DNA of 64,000 nucleotides from Shinella sp. XGS7 (GCF_020535565.1 NZ_CP084758.1:4601001-4665000), one strand, 5' to 3'. Shown: positions 1 to 9,321, numbered from the stretch's first letter. Numbers and translations are program-made. Notes: generated by a model from the letters alone, not told the origin.

Positions 1-228
1 GCTGCTGGCCAGGCCAGGCACGATATTGAGGTTGCGGTCGCGGCTGGTCAGGCGCTCGTAGACCTGGCCATTGACCATATTGGTCATGCTCTCGTTCTGC
101 GAGTGCGGGTCCATGGTCTGGGGGTCGCCCTGGCTGGCCCAGCGCAGGGTCTGGGCCTGCGCGGCGCAGGCGGCGGCCAGCAGGCCAAGGGCGAAAAGGC
201 GGTGGCGGGGCTTGAACAGTCGCGTCAT
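1..228 (-). CDS. ABC transporter substrate-binding protein (peptide/nickel type), N-terminal part
   Basis: Only the first 76 codons lie in the window; the gene runs off the left edge. The ATG at 228 is preceded by a good ribosome site (GGGAG). The product starts with a Sec signal peptide (basic MTRLFKPRHR, then a hydrophobic stretch, cleavage probably after AQA at about residue 25). The mature start reads LRWASQGDPQTMDPHSQNE, followed by NMVNGQVYERLT. This is the usual N-terminus of SBP family 5 proteins that bring oligopeptides, dipeptides or nickel to an ABC permease in the periplasm. The substrate cannot be told from this fragment, and no permease gene is visible on this side. Confidence 0.8.
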   Translation of the reverse strand, partial: MTRLFKPRHRLFALGLLAAACAAQAQTLRWASQGDPQTMDPHSQNESMTNMVNGQVYERLTSRDRNLNIVPGLASS

Positions 229-345
229 CGGGGTCTCCCTGCGAGCAAGAGCGGATGTGGCGCGAGTGTAGGAAGCGCCCTCGCCCGCCGGGGGCGGGGA
301 TTCACCTGATGGGGCTTGTACCGAGCCGGCCCAGGGCGACGCCGC

Positions 346-1572
346 TCAGGCCGCGCGCGACCAGAACTCGTCCAGGCGCGTGAAGCCCCAGTCCTGCGGC
401 GACTCGCGCCCCACGATCTCGTCGCTCACATCGGGCTGGGAGAGATCCAGCTGCTGCACCGGGATGGGCATCTTGGAGCGCGTGGAGTAGAAGACCTTGA
501 CCACGGGCGCCACCAGGCTGCTGGGGTTCTGATCCACCACCACGCCCAGGCGGCCCGAGGCCAGCTTGACCAGGGTCCCGACCGGAAAGATGCCCACGCT
601 CTTGACGAAGCTCTGGAACACCACGGGGTCGAAATGCCCCTGCCACTGGGCCATGCGCTGGATGGAGCCGGCGGGGTCCCAGGCGGTCTTGTAGGGCCGG
701 TTGGAGGTGATGGCGTCGTACACATCGCAGACCGCCCCCATGCGCGCCAGCAGACTGATCTCGTCGCCCTTGAGCTTCTGGGGGTAGCCGCTGCCGTCCA
801 TCTTCTCGTGGTGATGCAGGCAGACGTCGAGCACGGGCTCGGCCACCTTGCCCCCTTCGCGCAAGGCCTCGTAGCCGCGGCCCGGATGGGTGCGCATCAC
901 GGCGAACTCCGCATCGGTCAGGGCCCCCGGCTTGTTCAGCACATCCAGGGGCATCATCATCTTGCCCACATCGTGCAGCAGGCCGGCCAGGCCGGCCTCG
1001 CGGGTCTGTTCCTCGTTCAGACCCAGCTGACGGGCCAGGGCCACCATCAGCGCGCACACGGCGACCGAGTGCATATAGGTGTAGTCGTCCTTGGTCTTGA
1101 GGCGGGCCAGGCTGATCAGGGCGCTGGGATTGCGCGCCACCGAGTTGGCCACATCCTCCACCAGGGGCAGGCATTGCTCGGCATCGATGGCGCGGCCCAT
1201 GCGCGCCTCGCCAAAAAGACTCATCACCGCCTGACGCGAGCGGTTGACCAGTTGGGCCGCACGGGCCACCTCCTCGCCCATGCCCACGCGGGCCGGCACC
1301 TGAGCGGCGGCGGGTGCCACGGGCGCGGGGGCACTGGCCAAGGGAGCCGCCGGTGTTGCAGGCGCCGCCTCAGGGGCTGCATCGCCCACATCGCAGCCGC
1401 GGCTGATGTCGATCACCACCGCCGGCACGCCGCTGCTCTGCAAGGCCTCCAGATCGGCCGGTTCGCTGAGCACGAAACGGGTCTTCCAGAAAGGGTGGGA
1501 GAGCCAGGAGCCTTCGAGCGCCTGGATGTACATACCCAGCCGGACTTGCGGGGTCGGGATCTTCTTCAGCAT
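346..1572 (-). CDS. HD-GYP domain cyclic-di-GMP phosphodiesterase with N-terminal DUF3391
   Basis: A 408-residue cytoplasmic signalling protein. Residues 1-65 resemble the DUF3391 domain often found before HD-GYP domains, followed by an Ala/Pro-rich linker (about 65-95). The HD-GYP domain has the expected metal ligands: HD in LLHDVGK (200-201), HHE (254-256), DGSGYP (259-264) and the DVYDAITSNRPYK segment (283-295). Family members hydrolyse cyclic di-GMP and so control motility and surface growth. The ATG at 1572 is chosen because MLKKIPTPQVRLGMYI is the conserved start; an upstream start would add a non-conserved Arg/Pro-rich stretch. No partner response-regulator gene lies beside it. Confidence 0.88.
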   Translation of the reverse strand: MLKKIPTPQVRLGMYIQALEGSWLSHPFWKTRFVLSEPADLEALQSSGVPAVVIDISRGCDVGDAAPEAAPATPAAPLASAPAPVAPAAAQVPARVGMGEEVARAAQLVNRSRQAVMSLFGEARMGRAIDAEQCLPLVEDVANSVARNPSALISLARLKTKDDYTYMHSVAVCALMVALARQLGLNEEQTREAGLAGLLHDVGKMMMPLDVLNKPGALTDAEFAVMRTHPGRGYEALREGGKVAEPVLDVCLHHHEKMDGSGYPQKLKGDEISLLARMGAVCDVYDAITSNRPYKTAWDPAGSIQRMAQWQGHFDPVVFQSFVKSVGIFPVGTLVKLASGRLGVVVDQNPSSLVAPVVKVFYSTRSKMPIPVQQLDLSQPDVSDEIVGRESPQDWGFTRLDEFWSRAA

Positions 1573-1654
1573 GGTGGGGGGACTGCGTCCTGAGGGGCGA
1601 GGACGTCCGGCAGTATCGTCGCCCCGAGGCACCGGACATAGGAAAAAAGGCCGT

Positions 1655-1679
1655 AAAAAAAGCCGCCTGTTGGCGGCTT
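1655..1679 (-). terminator. Rho-independent terminator of the cytochrome c gene
   Basis: An 8-bp hairpin (AAGCCGCC, loop TGTT, GGCGGCTT) is followed, read on the minus strand, by a run of seven T. It lies 22 bases downstream of the cytochrome stop codon, on the strand of that gene. Confidence 0.85.
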
Positions 1680-1701
1680 CATCTTGAACTGAGATCGATT
1701 C

Positions 1702-2352
1702 TCAGCGCAGACGGCTCTGGGGCACGGTCTTGAGTTCGCCCGGCAGCGAGGCCAGATAGCCCGCGATGGCCTTGAGCTCCGCATGGCTGAACTGCTTGAC
1801 CTGGCCGGCCATGATGGCGTTGCCGCGGCCCACCACGGGATTACCCTCGGTCTGGTAGGACTTGAGCGCCACATATAGATAGTCGGCATGCTGGCCGGCA
1901 ATCTTGGGGTAGCTGCCATCGATGGGCTTGCTGAAGTTGGCGCCGTGGCAGGAAGCACAGGCGCCCTTGTTCAGCAACTCCTTGACCTGGGCACCGGGCT
2001 CGGCCACCTGATCGGGCGCGGTGCCGGTCTTGCCATGCTGCTCGTAGTAGGCCGAGATATCGGCGATGTCCTGATCGCTCAGGCTCAGCGCGATACCGCG
2101 CATGGTGGGATGCTTGCGCTCGCCCTTGGCGTAGGCGGTGAGCGCGGCGGCAATGTACTTGGCGCCCTGGCCCGAGATCATGGGCACCTTGTGCACCTCG
2201 GGGAAGCTGGACTGGTAGCCCGGAATGCCATGGCACCCGATGCACATGGCCACCTTCTTCTGCCCGGCAGCCACATCCTGCGCTTGAGCGACCGTGGTGA
2301 CTCCCGCAACGGCGGAGAGGGCAAGCGAGATCTGCAGCAGAAGTTTGTTCAT
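1702..2352 (-). CDS. Di-heme cytochrome c (cytochrome c4 type), periplasmic
   Basis: 216 residues starting at ATG 2352 (MNKLLLQISLAL). A Sec signal peptide ends around AQAQ (residue 25). Two heme-attachment motifs are visible, CIGCH in the first half and CASCH in the second, giving the two-lobed architecture of cytochrome c4. Candidate axial methionines occur in each lobe (HPTMRG; GNAIMAG). The likely role is periplasmic electron transfer to a terminal oxidase. Monocistronic: it has its own terminator, and an ATPase gene is divergent from it. The longer reading frame from 2391 would put extra polar residues in front of the signal peptide and is not favoured. Confidence 0.9.
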   Translation of the reverse strand: MNKLLLQISLALSAVAGVTTVAQAQDVAAGQKKVAMCIGCHGIPGYQSSFPEVHKVPMISGQGAKYIAAALTAYAKGERKHPTMRGIALSLSDQDIADISAYYEQHGKTGTAPDQVAEPGAQVKELLNKGACASCHGANFSKPIDGSYPKIAGQHADYLYVALKSYQTEGNPVVGRGNAIMAGQVKQFSHAELKAIAGYLASLPGELKTVPQSRLR

Positions 2353-2469
2353 AGTCCCCAGAAACAGTTGTTGTGTACTACGGGCCTGCAATCGATGCGC
2401 CGCGGATTATAGGGGCGGGCTTTCGCGGCTCTTATACTGGGGCGACCCCCGTTGTCATTGATCTACACC

Positions 2470-3312
2470 ATGAAATTTCAAGGTTCGCAGCAGTACGTCG
2501 CCACCGCGGATCTGAAGCTGGCGGTCAACGCCGCGATCACGCTCAAGCGCCCCCTGCTGGTCAAGGGCGAGCCCGGCACCGGCAAGACCATGCTGGCCGA
2601 GGAAGTGGCCCAGTCCCTGGGCCTGCCCCTGCTGCAATGGCATGTGAAGAGCACGACCAAGGCCCAGCAAGGCCTCTATGAGTACGACGCGGTGAGCCGC
2701 CTGCGCGACTCGCAGCTGGGCGAGGAGAAGGTCAAGGACATCCACAACTACATCGTCAAGGGCGTGCTCTGGCAGGCCTTCGAGGCCGAGCAGCCCGTGG
2801 CCCTGCTGATCGACGAGATCGACAAGGCCGACATCGAGTTCCCCAACGACCTGCTGCGCGAACTCGACCGCATGGAGTTCTACTGCTACGAGACGCGCCA
2901 GCTGATCAAGGCCAAGCACCGCCCCCTGGTCTTCATCACCTCCAACAACGAGAAGGAGCTGCCGGACGCCTTCCTGCGCCGCTGCTTCTTCCACTTCATC
3001 AAGTTCCCCGACGCGGCCACCATGCAGCAGATCGTGGACGTGCACTTCCCGGGCCTCAAGAAGGAGCTGCTGGCCGCTGCGCTCAAGACCTTCTTCGATG
3101 TGCGCAATCTGCCGGGGCTGAAGAAGAAGCCCTCCACCAGCGAGCTGCTGGACTGGCTCAAGCTGCTGCTGGCCGAGGACATCCCGGTCGAGGCCCTGCA
3201 CAGCGGCGACGACAAGGTCACCATCCCGCCCCTGGTCGGTGCCCTGCTCAAGAATGAGCAAGACCTGACCCTGTTCGAGAAGCTGGTCTTCATGCAGAGC
3301 CGCAACCGATGA
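2470..3312 (+). CDS. MoxR-family AAA ATPase
   Basis: 280 residues. Walker A is GEPGTGKT (33-40) and Walker B is LLIDEID (about 112-118); the sensor region VFITSNNEKELPDAFLRRCFFH follows, as in MoxR/YehL-like AAA+ ATPases. These act as chaperones with a von Willebrand A partner, and a VWA gene of the usual partner type lies 3 kb downstream on the same strand (6266). The ATG at 2470 (MKFQGSQQYV) is the conserved start; a TTG start at 2452 is possible. A -10-like TATACT is at 2433-2438. The stop overlaps the next start by 4 bases (ATGA). Confidence 0.9.
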   Translation: MKFQGSQQYVATADLKLAVNAAITLKRPLLVKGEPGTGKTMLAEEVAQSLGLPLLQWHVKSTTKAQQGLYEYDAVSRLRDSQLGEEKVKDIHNYIVKGVLWQAFEAEQPVALLIDEIDKADIEFPNDLLRELDRMEFYCYETRQLIKAKHRPLVFITSNNEKELPDAFLRRCFFHFIKFPDAATMQQIVDVHFPGLKKELLAAALKTFFDVRNLPGLKKKPSTSELLDWLKLLLAEDIPVEALHSGDDKVTIPPLVGALLKNEQDLTLFEKLVFMQSRNR

Positions 3313-3521
3313 GCGGCGGCGGCCCCACCTTCCGCCAGGGCATCGCCGATGCGCTGGGCTTTGTCTTCGGCGCCCTCGCGGGCTGGCAGCTGGGCCGCCT
3401 GCTGGGCTATGACTTCATCGGCTCCAAGGACTGGCAGACACCCCAGCTGATCGGCCTGCTCTTCATCCTGGTCGGCAGCGGGCTGGGCCGCTGGATCGCC
3501 CGCAAGCTCCTGCTGCGATGA
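3309..3521 (+). CDS. Small membrane protein, 70 residues, unknown function
   Basis: Starts in a 4-base overlap with the MoxR gene and overlaps the next gene by 4 bases, so it is almost certainly translated as part of the operon. Two hydrophobic segments are visible (about 12-31 and 46-66), the first Gly/Ala-rich (FVFGALAGWQLGRLLG), separated by a short polar link (FIGSKDWQTPQ). No family is recognised. The positive C-terminal end (RWIARKLLLR) suggests the tail is cytoplasmic. Confidence 0.75.
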   Translation: MSGGGPTFRQGIADALGFVFGALAGWQLGRLLGYDFIGSKDWQTPQLIGLLFILVGSGLGRWIARKLLLR

Positions 3522-4132
3522 GCAACACGCCCGCCCTGCCCCAGGCTCTGTGCCAGCCCCTCACGCTGGCCGGCCAGCACGCCCGGCTGGAACCGCTCTC
3601 GCCCGCCCATGAGGCCGGCCTGCAGGCCGCCGCGCGCGACGGCGAGCTCTGGCAGCTCTGGTACACCTCGGTGCCGCGCCCCGAGGGCATGGCCGCCGAG
3701 ATCCAGCGCCGCCTGGGCCTGCAGGACAAGGCCGGCATGCTGCCCTTCACCGTCTTTGACGCCCAGGGGCAGATCGCCGGCATGACCAGCTTCATGAACA
3801 TCGACAACGTCCACCGCCGTGTCGAGATCGGCTCCACCTGGTACGCCGCGCGCGTGCAGCGCAGCCCGCTCAACACCGAGTGCAAGCTGATGCTGCTGCA
3901 GCATGCCTTCGAGCAGTTGGACTGCATCGCCGTGGAGTTCCGCACCCACCGCCTCAACACCGCCAGCCGCCGCGCCATCGAGCGCCTGGGCGCCCAGCTC
4001 GACGGCGTGCTGCGCCAGCACATGCGCATGCCCGACGGCACCCTGCGCGACACCGCGGTCTACAGCATCACCGCCCCCGAATGGCCCACCGTCAAGACCC
4101 ATCTGCAATGGCAACTCGTCAAACCCCGTTGA
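3518..4132 (+). CDS. GNAT-family N-acetyltransferase (RimJ/RimL-like)
   Basis: 204 residues. The fold is recognised from the acetyltransferase_3 pattern: L.L.P....G L in the first strand, GMTSFMNIDNVHRRVEIGSTW in the middle, then a stretch on which acetyl-CoA would bind and the typical RTHRLNTASRRAIERLGAQ C-terminal motif. Proteins of this type acetylate amino groups of proteins or small molecules; the substrate is unknown. Translationally coupled on both sides: it begins in the overlap with the small membrane protein and its 3' end overlaps the following peptidase start by 25 bases. Confidence 0.88.
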   Translation: MSNTPALPQALCQPLTLAGQHARLEPLSPAHEAGLQAAARDGELWQLWYTSVPRPEGMAAEIQRRLGLQDKAGMLPFTVFDAQGQIAGMTSFMNIDNVHRRVEIGSTWYAARVQRSPLNTECKLMLLQHAFEQLDCIAVEFRTHRLNTASRRAIERLGAQLDGVLRQHMRMPDGTLRDTAVYSITAPEWPTVKTHLQWQLVKPR

Positions 4133-6177
4133 AATCCAGCCGCGCCGCCGGCGCCAAGAAGCCCTTCGATGTGGAGGCGCTGTGGCAGGTCGAGCGCGTG
4201 GGCGCCCCCAGCCTCTCGCCGGACGGCGCCCAGGCCGTGGCCTCGCTGACCCGCTACTCCATGGAGAAGAACAAGAGCCAGACCCAGCTCTGGCTGCTCT
4301 CCACCCTGGGCGGCGCACCACGCGCCCTGACTCAGGCCGGCGACAAGGACGGCCAGCCCAAGTGGAGCCCCAAGGGCGAGCAGATCGCCTTCATCGCCCG
4401 CCGCGAGCAGGAGGGCAGCAAGGATGAGGAAGCCCAGCTCTACCTGATCGCACCGGACGGCGGCGAGGCCCGCCGCATCACCACGGTGGCCACCGGCGTG
4501 GAGGCCTTCAAGTGGTTCCCGGACGGCCGCCGCATCGCCTTCATCTCCTGGGTCTGGCCCAGCCTCAAGGGCGCGGCCGCCCAGGCCAAGGCCCACAAGG
4601 AATTCAAGGAACGCAAGGAGACGGGCTACGTCACCGAAGAAGCGCTCTACCGCTACTGGGACCACAACCTGCCCATGGGCCGCGTGGCCCATTTGCATGT
4701 GCTGGACACCGTCACGGGCAAGGTGACGGACCTCTTCGAGGGCACGGACTACGAGCTCACCCGCGCCGACCCGGACGCCAACGCCTTCGACATCTCGCCC
4801 GACGGCAAGCGCATCGTCTTCGGCTTCGACCCCGCGGCCGAGAAGCGCCTGGACCATGGCTACGCCCTGGCCGAGCTGGAGCTGCGCACGGGCAAGATCC
4901 AGGTCTTGCTGCAGGACAAGGACTGGGACTTCCAGTCCCCGCGCTACAGCCATGCCGGCGCGCACCTGGCCTTTGTGGCCGCTCATATCGGCAAGAAGCA
5001 CACCATGCCCAGCCAGTTGGCGGTGCTGGACCAGCACGGCCACTGGGCCGTGCTGTCCGAGGATTGGGACTACGAAGTCAGCGCCCCGCTGCAATGGGAC
5101 GAGGATGATCTGGGCCTGCTCTTCTGCGCCGAGGAGGCCGGCCGCAGCCATCTCTGGCGCTTCGATGTGAAGACCTGCGCCGGCCATGTACTCTTCGAGG
5201 GCGGCCACACGACGGGCTTTGACCTGGCGGCCGGCACCCTGGTGGTGCAGCACGACGGCGTGCAGCATCCGCCGCGCCTGTCGGTGCTGGAGGCCGAGGG
5301 CCGTGCCGACGAGGGCGGCCGCGCCCGCCGCATCGAGAGCTTCAACGACGCCCTGCTGGCCGGCTTCGCCTGGGGCCGCGACGAGCCCGTCACCTACCAG
5401 GGCGCCCAGGGCGACGAGGTGCAGATGTGGCTGGTCTATCCGCCCGGCTTCAGCACCAAGAAGAAGTACCCCATCCTGCACCTGATCCACGGCGGCCCGC
5501 ACACCGCCTTTGGTGACGCCTGGCACTTCCGCTGGAATGCCCAGGTCTTCGCCGCCCAGGGCTATGTGGTGGCCTGCGTGAACTACCACGGCTCCTCCAG
5601 CTTCGGCTACGCCTTCAAGGACTCCATCACCCAGCGCTGGGGCGAGCTGGAGCTGCAGGACGTGGAGGCCGGCACCGACTGGCTGCTCAAGAAGCCCTGG
5701 GCCGACAAGAAGCGCGTCTTCGCCACCGGCGGCAGCTACGGCGGCTATATGGTCGCCTGGATGAACGGCCATGTGAAAGCCGGCCGCTACCAGGCCTATA
5801 TCTGCCATGCCGGCTGCTATGACTGGCAGGCCATGTTCGCCGACGATGCCTACACCTGGCACGCCAAGGAGCTGGGCGCCTGGTACTGGGACGACCCGGC
5901 CAAGATCGCCTCGCAGAGCCCGCACGCCTTCGCCCAGCACATGAGCACACCCACCCTGGTGATCCATGGCGCCATGGACTACCGCGTGCCCGACGCCCAG
6001 GGCCTGGCCTACTACAACACGCTCAAGGCCCGCGGCGTGGATGCGCGCCTGCTCTGGTATCCGGACGAGAACCACTGGATCCTCAAGCCGCGCAACAGCC
6101 AGCTCTGGTACCGCGAGTTCTTCAACTGGCTCAAGCGTCACGACCCGGCCCACGCGCCGCGGCGTGCCAAGAAGTAA
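4108..6177 (+). CDS. S9-family serine peptidase (prolyl oligopeptidase/acylaminoacyl peptidase type)
   Basis: 689 residues. The N-terminal two thirds are WD/beta-propeller-like blades with repeated SPDG/SPKG motifs (about residues 30-410). The C-terminal alpha/beta hydrolase contains the triad: Ser543 in GGSYGGYM, Asp624 in HGAMDYRVPD and His656 in DENHWI. There is no signal peptide, so it is probably cytosolic and cleaves short peptides. The ATG at 4108 lies inside the end of the acetyltransferase gene; translation further upstream in this frame gives low-complexity sequence and is rejected. It sits between the MoxR ATPase and its VWA partner, which is an unusual arrangement. Confidence 0.9.
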   Translation: MATRQTPLKSSRAAGAKKPFDVEALWQVERVGAPSLSPDGAQAVASLTRYSMEKNKSQTQLWLLSTLGGAPRALTQAGDKDGQPKWSPKGEQIAFIARREQEGSKDEEAQLYLIAPDGGEARRITTVATGVEAFKWFPDGRRIAFISWVWPSLKGAAAQAKAHKEFKERKETGYVTEEALYRYWDHNLPMGRVAHLHVLDTVTGKVTDLFEGTDYELTRADPDANAFDISPDGKRIVFGFDPAAEKRLDHGYALAELELRTGKIQVLLQDKDWDFQSPRYSHAGAHLAFVAAHIGKKHTMPSQLAVLDQHGHWAVLSEDWDYEVSAPLQWDEDDLGLLFCAEEAGRSHLWRFDVKTCAGHVLFEGGHTTGFDLAAGTLVVQHDGVQHPPRLSVLEAEGRADEGGRARRIESFNDALLAGFAWGRDEPVTYQGAQGDEVQMWLVYPPGFSTKKKYPILHLIHGGPHTAFGDAWHFRWNAQVFAAQGYVVACVNYHGSSSFGYAFKDSITQRWGELELQDVEAGTDWLLKKPWADKKRVFATGGSYGGYMVAWMNGHVKAGRYQAYICHAGCYDWQAMFADDAYTWHAKELGAWYWDDPAKIASQSPHAFAQHMSTPTLVIHGAMDYRVPDAQGLAYYNTLKARGVDARLLWYPDENHWILKPRNSQLWYREFFNWLKRHDPAHAPRRAKK

Positions 6178-6265
6178 GGAGCCGCAAGCGGCGGGGCGTG
6201 GGCGCAGGCCGGCTATGGATAATGGCCGCAGCATGCTGTCCCCCGCCCACCGTGGCTGAACGCCG

Positions 6266-7450
6266 ATGTTGATCCAGTTCTTCTACACCCTGCGCACGGC
6301 CAAGCTGCCGGTCTCGGTCAAGGAGTTCCTGACCCTGCTCGAGGCCCTGCAACAGGGCGTGATCGGCCAGGACGGCGTGGCCACGATCGACGAGTTCTAC
6401 TTCCTGGCCCGCACCACCCTGGTCAAGGACGAGGCCAATTTCGACAAGTTCGACCGCGCCTTCGGGGCCTATTTCAAGGGCGTGGAAATGCTCACGGCCG
6501 ATCTGGCCAAGGAGCTGCCCCTGGAATGGCTGCGCCAGCATCTGCAGCTGGAGCTCACGCCCGAGCAGAAGGCCGCCATCGAGAAGCTCGGCTGGGACGA
6601 GCTGATGGAGACGCTGAAAAAACGCCTGGAAGAACAGAAGGAGCGGCACGAGGGCGGCAACCGCTGGATAGGCACGGGCGGCACCAGCCCTTTTGGCAAC
6701 AGCGGCTACAACCCCCAGGGCGTGCGCATAGGCGGCAAGGGCGGCAACAAGAGCGCGGTCAAGGTCTGGGACCAGCGCGCCTACCGCGACTACGACGACA
6801 ACCTCGAACTCGGCACCCGCAATATCAAGGTGGCGCTGCGCCGCCTGCGCCGCTTTGCGCGCGAGGGCTCCGAGGTCGAGCTGGATCTGGACAACACCAT
6901 CCACAAGACCGCGGCCAATGCCGGCATGCTGGACATCCGCATGCGGCCCGAGCGCCACAACAAGGTCAAGGTGCTGCTGCTGATGGACGTGGGCGGCACC
7001 ATGGACGAGCACATCCACCGCGTGGAGGAGCTGTTCTCCGCCGTCAAGAGCGAGTTCAAGCACCTGGAGTTCTTCTACTTCCACAACTGCGTCTACGACT
7101 TCGTCTGGAAGAACAACCGGCGCCGCTTCAGCGAGAAGACCGCCACCTGGGACCTGATCCGCAAGTACAACAAGGACTACAAGCTGGTCTTCGTGGGCGA
7201 CGCCACCATGAGCCCCTACGAGATCCTGCAGCCCGGCGGCAGCGTGGAATACAACAACGAGGAGCCCGGCGCCGAATGGCTGCAGCGCCTGCTGCACGCC
7301 TTCCCCAAGCACGCCTGGATCAACCCCGAGCCCCAGGGCGTCTGGCAGTACCGCCAGAGCATCGCCCTGATCCAGCAGCTGGTGCATCAGCGCATGTACC
7401 CGCTCTCGCTGCAGGGCCTGGAAGGCGCGATGCGCCAGCTCAGCCAATGA
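6266..7450 (+). CDS. VWA-domain protein, CoxE/YehP-like, likely partner of the MoxR ATPase
   Basis: 394 residues. The N-terminal half is helical with a Lys/Glu-rich stretch (KKRLEEQKERHEGGNRWIG) and a Gly/Asn-rich linker (GTGGTSPFGNSGYNPQGVR). The C-terminal von Willebrand A domain begins at about residue 235. Its metal site motif reads DVGGTMD (241-247), the related-family form of DxSxS with Gly-Thr in place of Ser positions. Proteins of this type work with MoxR ATPases in metal-centre or complex assembly. The stop codon overlaps the tamA start by 4 bases. Confidence 0.87.
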   Translation: MLIQFFYTLRTAKLPVSVKEFLTLLEALQQGVIGQDGVATIDEFYFLARTTLVKDEANFDKFDRAFGAYFKGVEMLTADLAKELPLEWLRQHLQLELTPEQKAAIEKLGWDELMETLKKRLEEQKERHEGGNRWIGTGGTSPFGNSGYNPQGVRIGGKGGNKSAVKVWDQRAYRDYDDNLELGTRNIKVALRRLRRFAREGSEVELDLDNTIHKTAANAGMLDIRMRPERHNKVKVLLLMDVGGTMDEHIHRVEELFSAVKSEFKHLEFFYFHNCVYDFVWKNNRRRFSEKTATWDLIRKYNKDYKLVFVGDATMSPYEILQPGGSVEYNNEEPGAEWLQRLLHAFPKHAWINPEPQGVWQYRQSIALIQQLVHQRMYPLSLQGLEGAMRQLSQ

Positions 7451-9321
7451 GGGGCCGCCGCCTGCTGCCCTCCGCCCTCGCGCTGCCCACCGCCCTGCTG
7501 GCGCTGCTGCTGCTCTCGGGCTGTGCCAGTCTGAGCCAGATGCTGGGCCGCCAGGACTCAGCCCCCGGCCCGGCCGCCACCGAGACCGCCGGCCCGCAGC
7601 GCCAGGCCTACCGCCTGCAGGTGCAGGCGCCCGAGAACCTGGCCGCCCTGCTGAGCGAGCATCTGGACCTGGCGCGCTTCCAGCGCGTGGGTGAGCACGA
7701 GCGCCTGAGCCGCAGCGAGCTGGAGCGCCTGGCCGTGGACACCCCGGCCCAGGCGCGCAGCCTGCTGGAGACCGAGGGCTTCTTCAACGCCCAGGTGCAG
7801 GTGCAGCGCGCCGAAGGCCCGGATGGCCTGCCCCTGCTGACCGTGCAGGTGGAGCCCGGCCCCCAGGCCCGCATCGCCGGCCTGGACCTGGGTTTCAGCG
7901 GCGACCTGCAGGACCCGCAGGAGCCCGACGCCCAGCGCCTGGCCGAACAGCTGCGCCAGCAGCTTCAGGGCGCTTTTCTGCTCCAGCCCGGCCGCGGCTT
8001 TCGCCAGGCCGACTGGTCCAGCGCCAAGACCGAGAGCCTGGCCCGCGTGCGGGCCGGCGGCTACCCGCTGGCGCGCTGGGCCCATACCGCGGCCCGGGTG
8101 CAGGCCGAGGACAACCAGGTGGAGCTGGAGCTGCTGCTGGACAGCGGCCCCCTGTTCCGCCTGGGCGAGCTGCAGATCGAGGGACTCAAGCATCACGCCG
8201 AGGACACGGTGCGCCGCGTCAGCCCCCTGCAGCCCGGCCAGCCCTTCAGCGAGCGTGCCCTGCTGGACTTCCAGGAGAACATCCTCAAGACCCAGCTCTT
8301 CGACGGCGCCAGCGTCGAGATCCAGCCCGATCCGGCGCAGGCCGCCGCCACGCCGGTGCTGGTCAAGCTGCGCGAGGCGCCCCTGCAGGAGGCCACCACC
8401 GGCGTGGGCTACAGCACCAATGACGGCCAGGGCGTCAATGTGAGCTATCTGCACCGCAGCCCCTTCGGCCTGCCCCTGCGCAGCCTCAGCAAGATCAAGT
8501 ACAGCCGCGAGCTGCGCAGCGCCTCGCTGGAGCTGACCTCGCACCCGCAGACCGATATGCACCGCAATCTAGGCTCCCTGGCCCTGGAGGAGGACCGCGG
8601 CGGCGACATCATCACCACCAATCTGGTGGCCCGTCTGGGCCGCCTGCGCGAAACCGCGCGCGACGAGCGCCTGGACTATCTGGAAGTGCTGCGCTCGCGC
8701 GAGCGCCTGGGCGAGCTGAGCTTCAGCGCCGGCGCCGTCTCCCTCAACACCCAGCGCATCTGGCGCCGCGTGGACAGCCTGCTGCTGCCCACCGAGGGCC
8801 GCACCGCCACCCTGGCGCTGGGGGTGGGCCGCGCCGACAGCACGGTCTCGCCCAACGGCACCTTTGGCCGCGCCCACCTCAAGCTGGGCTGGTACAAGCC
8901 CCTGGCCGAGCGCCGCTGGTTCGCCAGCGCCCGGCTGGAGCTGGCCCAGGTCTTCGGCCGCCAGGAGATCGAGATTCCCGACCGCCTGCTCTTCCGCGCC
9001 GGTGGCGACGACTCGGTGCGCGGCTATTCCGCGCGCAGCCTGGGCCCCCTGACCAATGGCCTGGTCACCGGCGGCCGCACCCTCTTCACCGGCAGCGTCG
9101 AGCTGGCCCGCCCCATCAGCAAGAGCTTCCCCAGCCTCTGGGGCGCCACCTTCATCGACGTGGGCAATGCCGCCGAGCGCTGGGGCGATCTGCGCCCCGT
9201 GGTGGGCTGGGGCGCGGGCGTGCGCTGGCGCAGCCCCATCGGCCCGCTGCGCCTGGACCTCGCGCGCGGCCAGGACCTGGGCCAGTGGCGCCTGCATTTC
9301 AGCGTGGGCATCGTGCTGTGA
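7447..9321 (+). CDS. tamA: TamA, outer membrane BamA/Omp85-family translocation and assembly protein
   Basis: 624 residues. An N-terminal signal has a lipobox-like LLLSGC (Cys26). POTRA-type domains occupy about residues 50-300 (for example FRLGELQIEGLKHHAEDTVRRV). The C-terminal 16-strand barrel carries the Omp85 signature region FRAGGDDSVRGYSARSLGP and ends in alternating hydrophobics (QWRLHFSVGIVL). With TamB it inserts or transports proteins and lipids at the outer membrane. The start ATG overlaps the VWA gene stop; the stop overlaps the GTG of tamB. The possible lipid-modified N-terminus is a noteworthy feature for a barrel protein. Confidence 0.92.
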   Translation: MRGRRLLPSALALPTALLALLLLSGCASLSQMLGRQDSAPGPAATETAGPQRQAYRLQVQAPENLAALLSEHLDLARFQRVGEHERLSRSELERLAVDTPAQARSLLETEGFFNAQVQVQRAEGPDGLPLLTVQVEPGPQARIAGLDLGFSGDLQDPQEPDAQRLAEQLRQQLQGAFLLQPGRGFRQADWSSAKTESLARVRAGGYPLARWAHTAARVQAEDNQVELELLLDSGPLFRLGELQIEGLKHHAEDTVRRVSPLQPGQPFSERALLDFQENILKTQLFDGASVEIQPDPAQAAATPVLVKLREAPLQEATTGVGYSTNDGQGVNVSYLHRSPFGLPLRSLSKIKYSRELRSASLELTSHPQTDMHRNLGSLALEEDRGGDIITTNLVARLGRLRETARDERLDYLEVLRSRERLGELSFSAGAVSLNTQRIWRRVDSLLLPTEGRTATLALGVGRADSTVSPNGTFGRAHLKLGWYKPLAERRWFASARLELAQVFGRQEIEIPDRLLFRAGGDDSVRGYSARSLGPLTNGLVTGGRTLFTGSVELARPISKSFPSLWGATFIDVGNAAERWGDLRPVVGWGAGVRWRSPIGPLRLDLARGQDLGQWRLHFSVGIVL

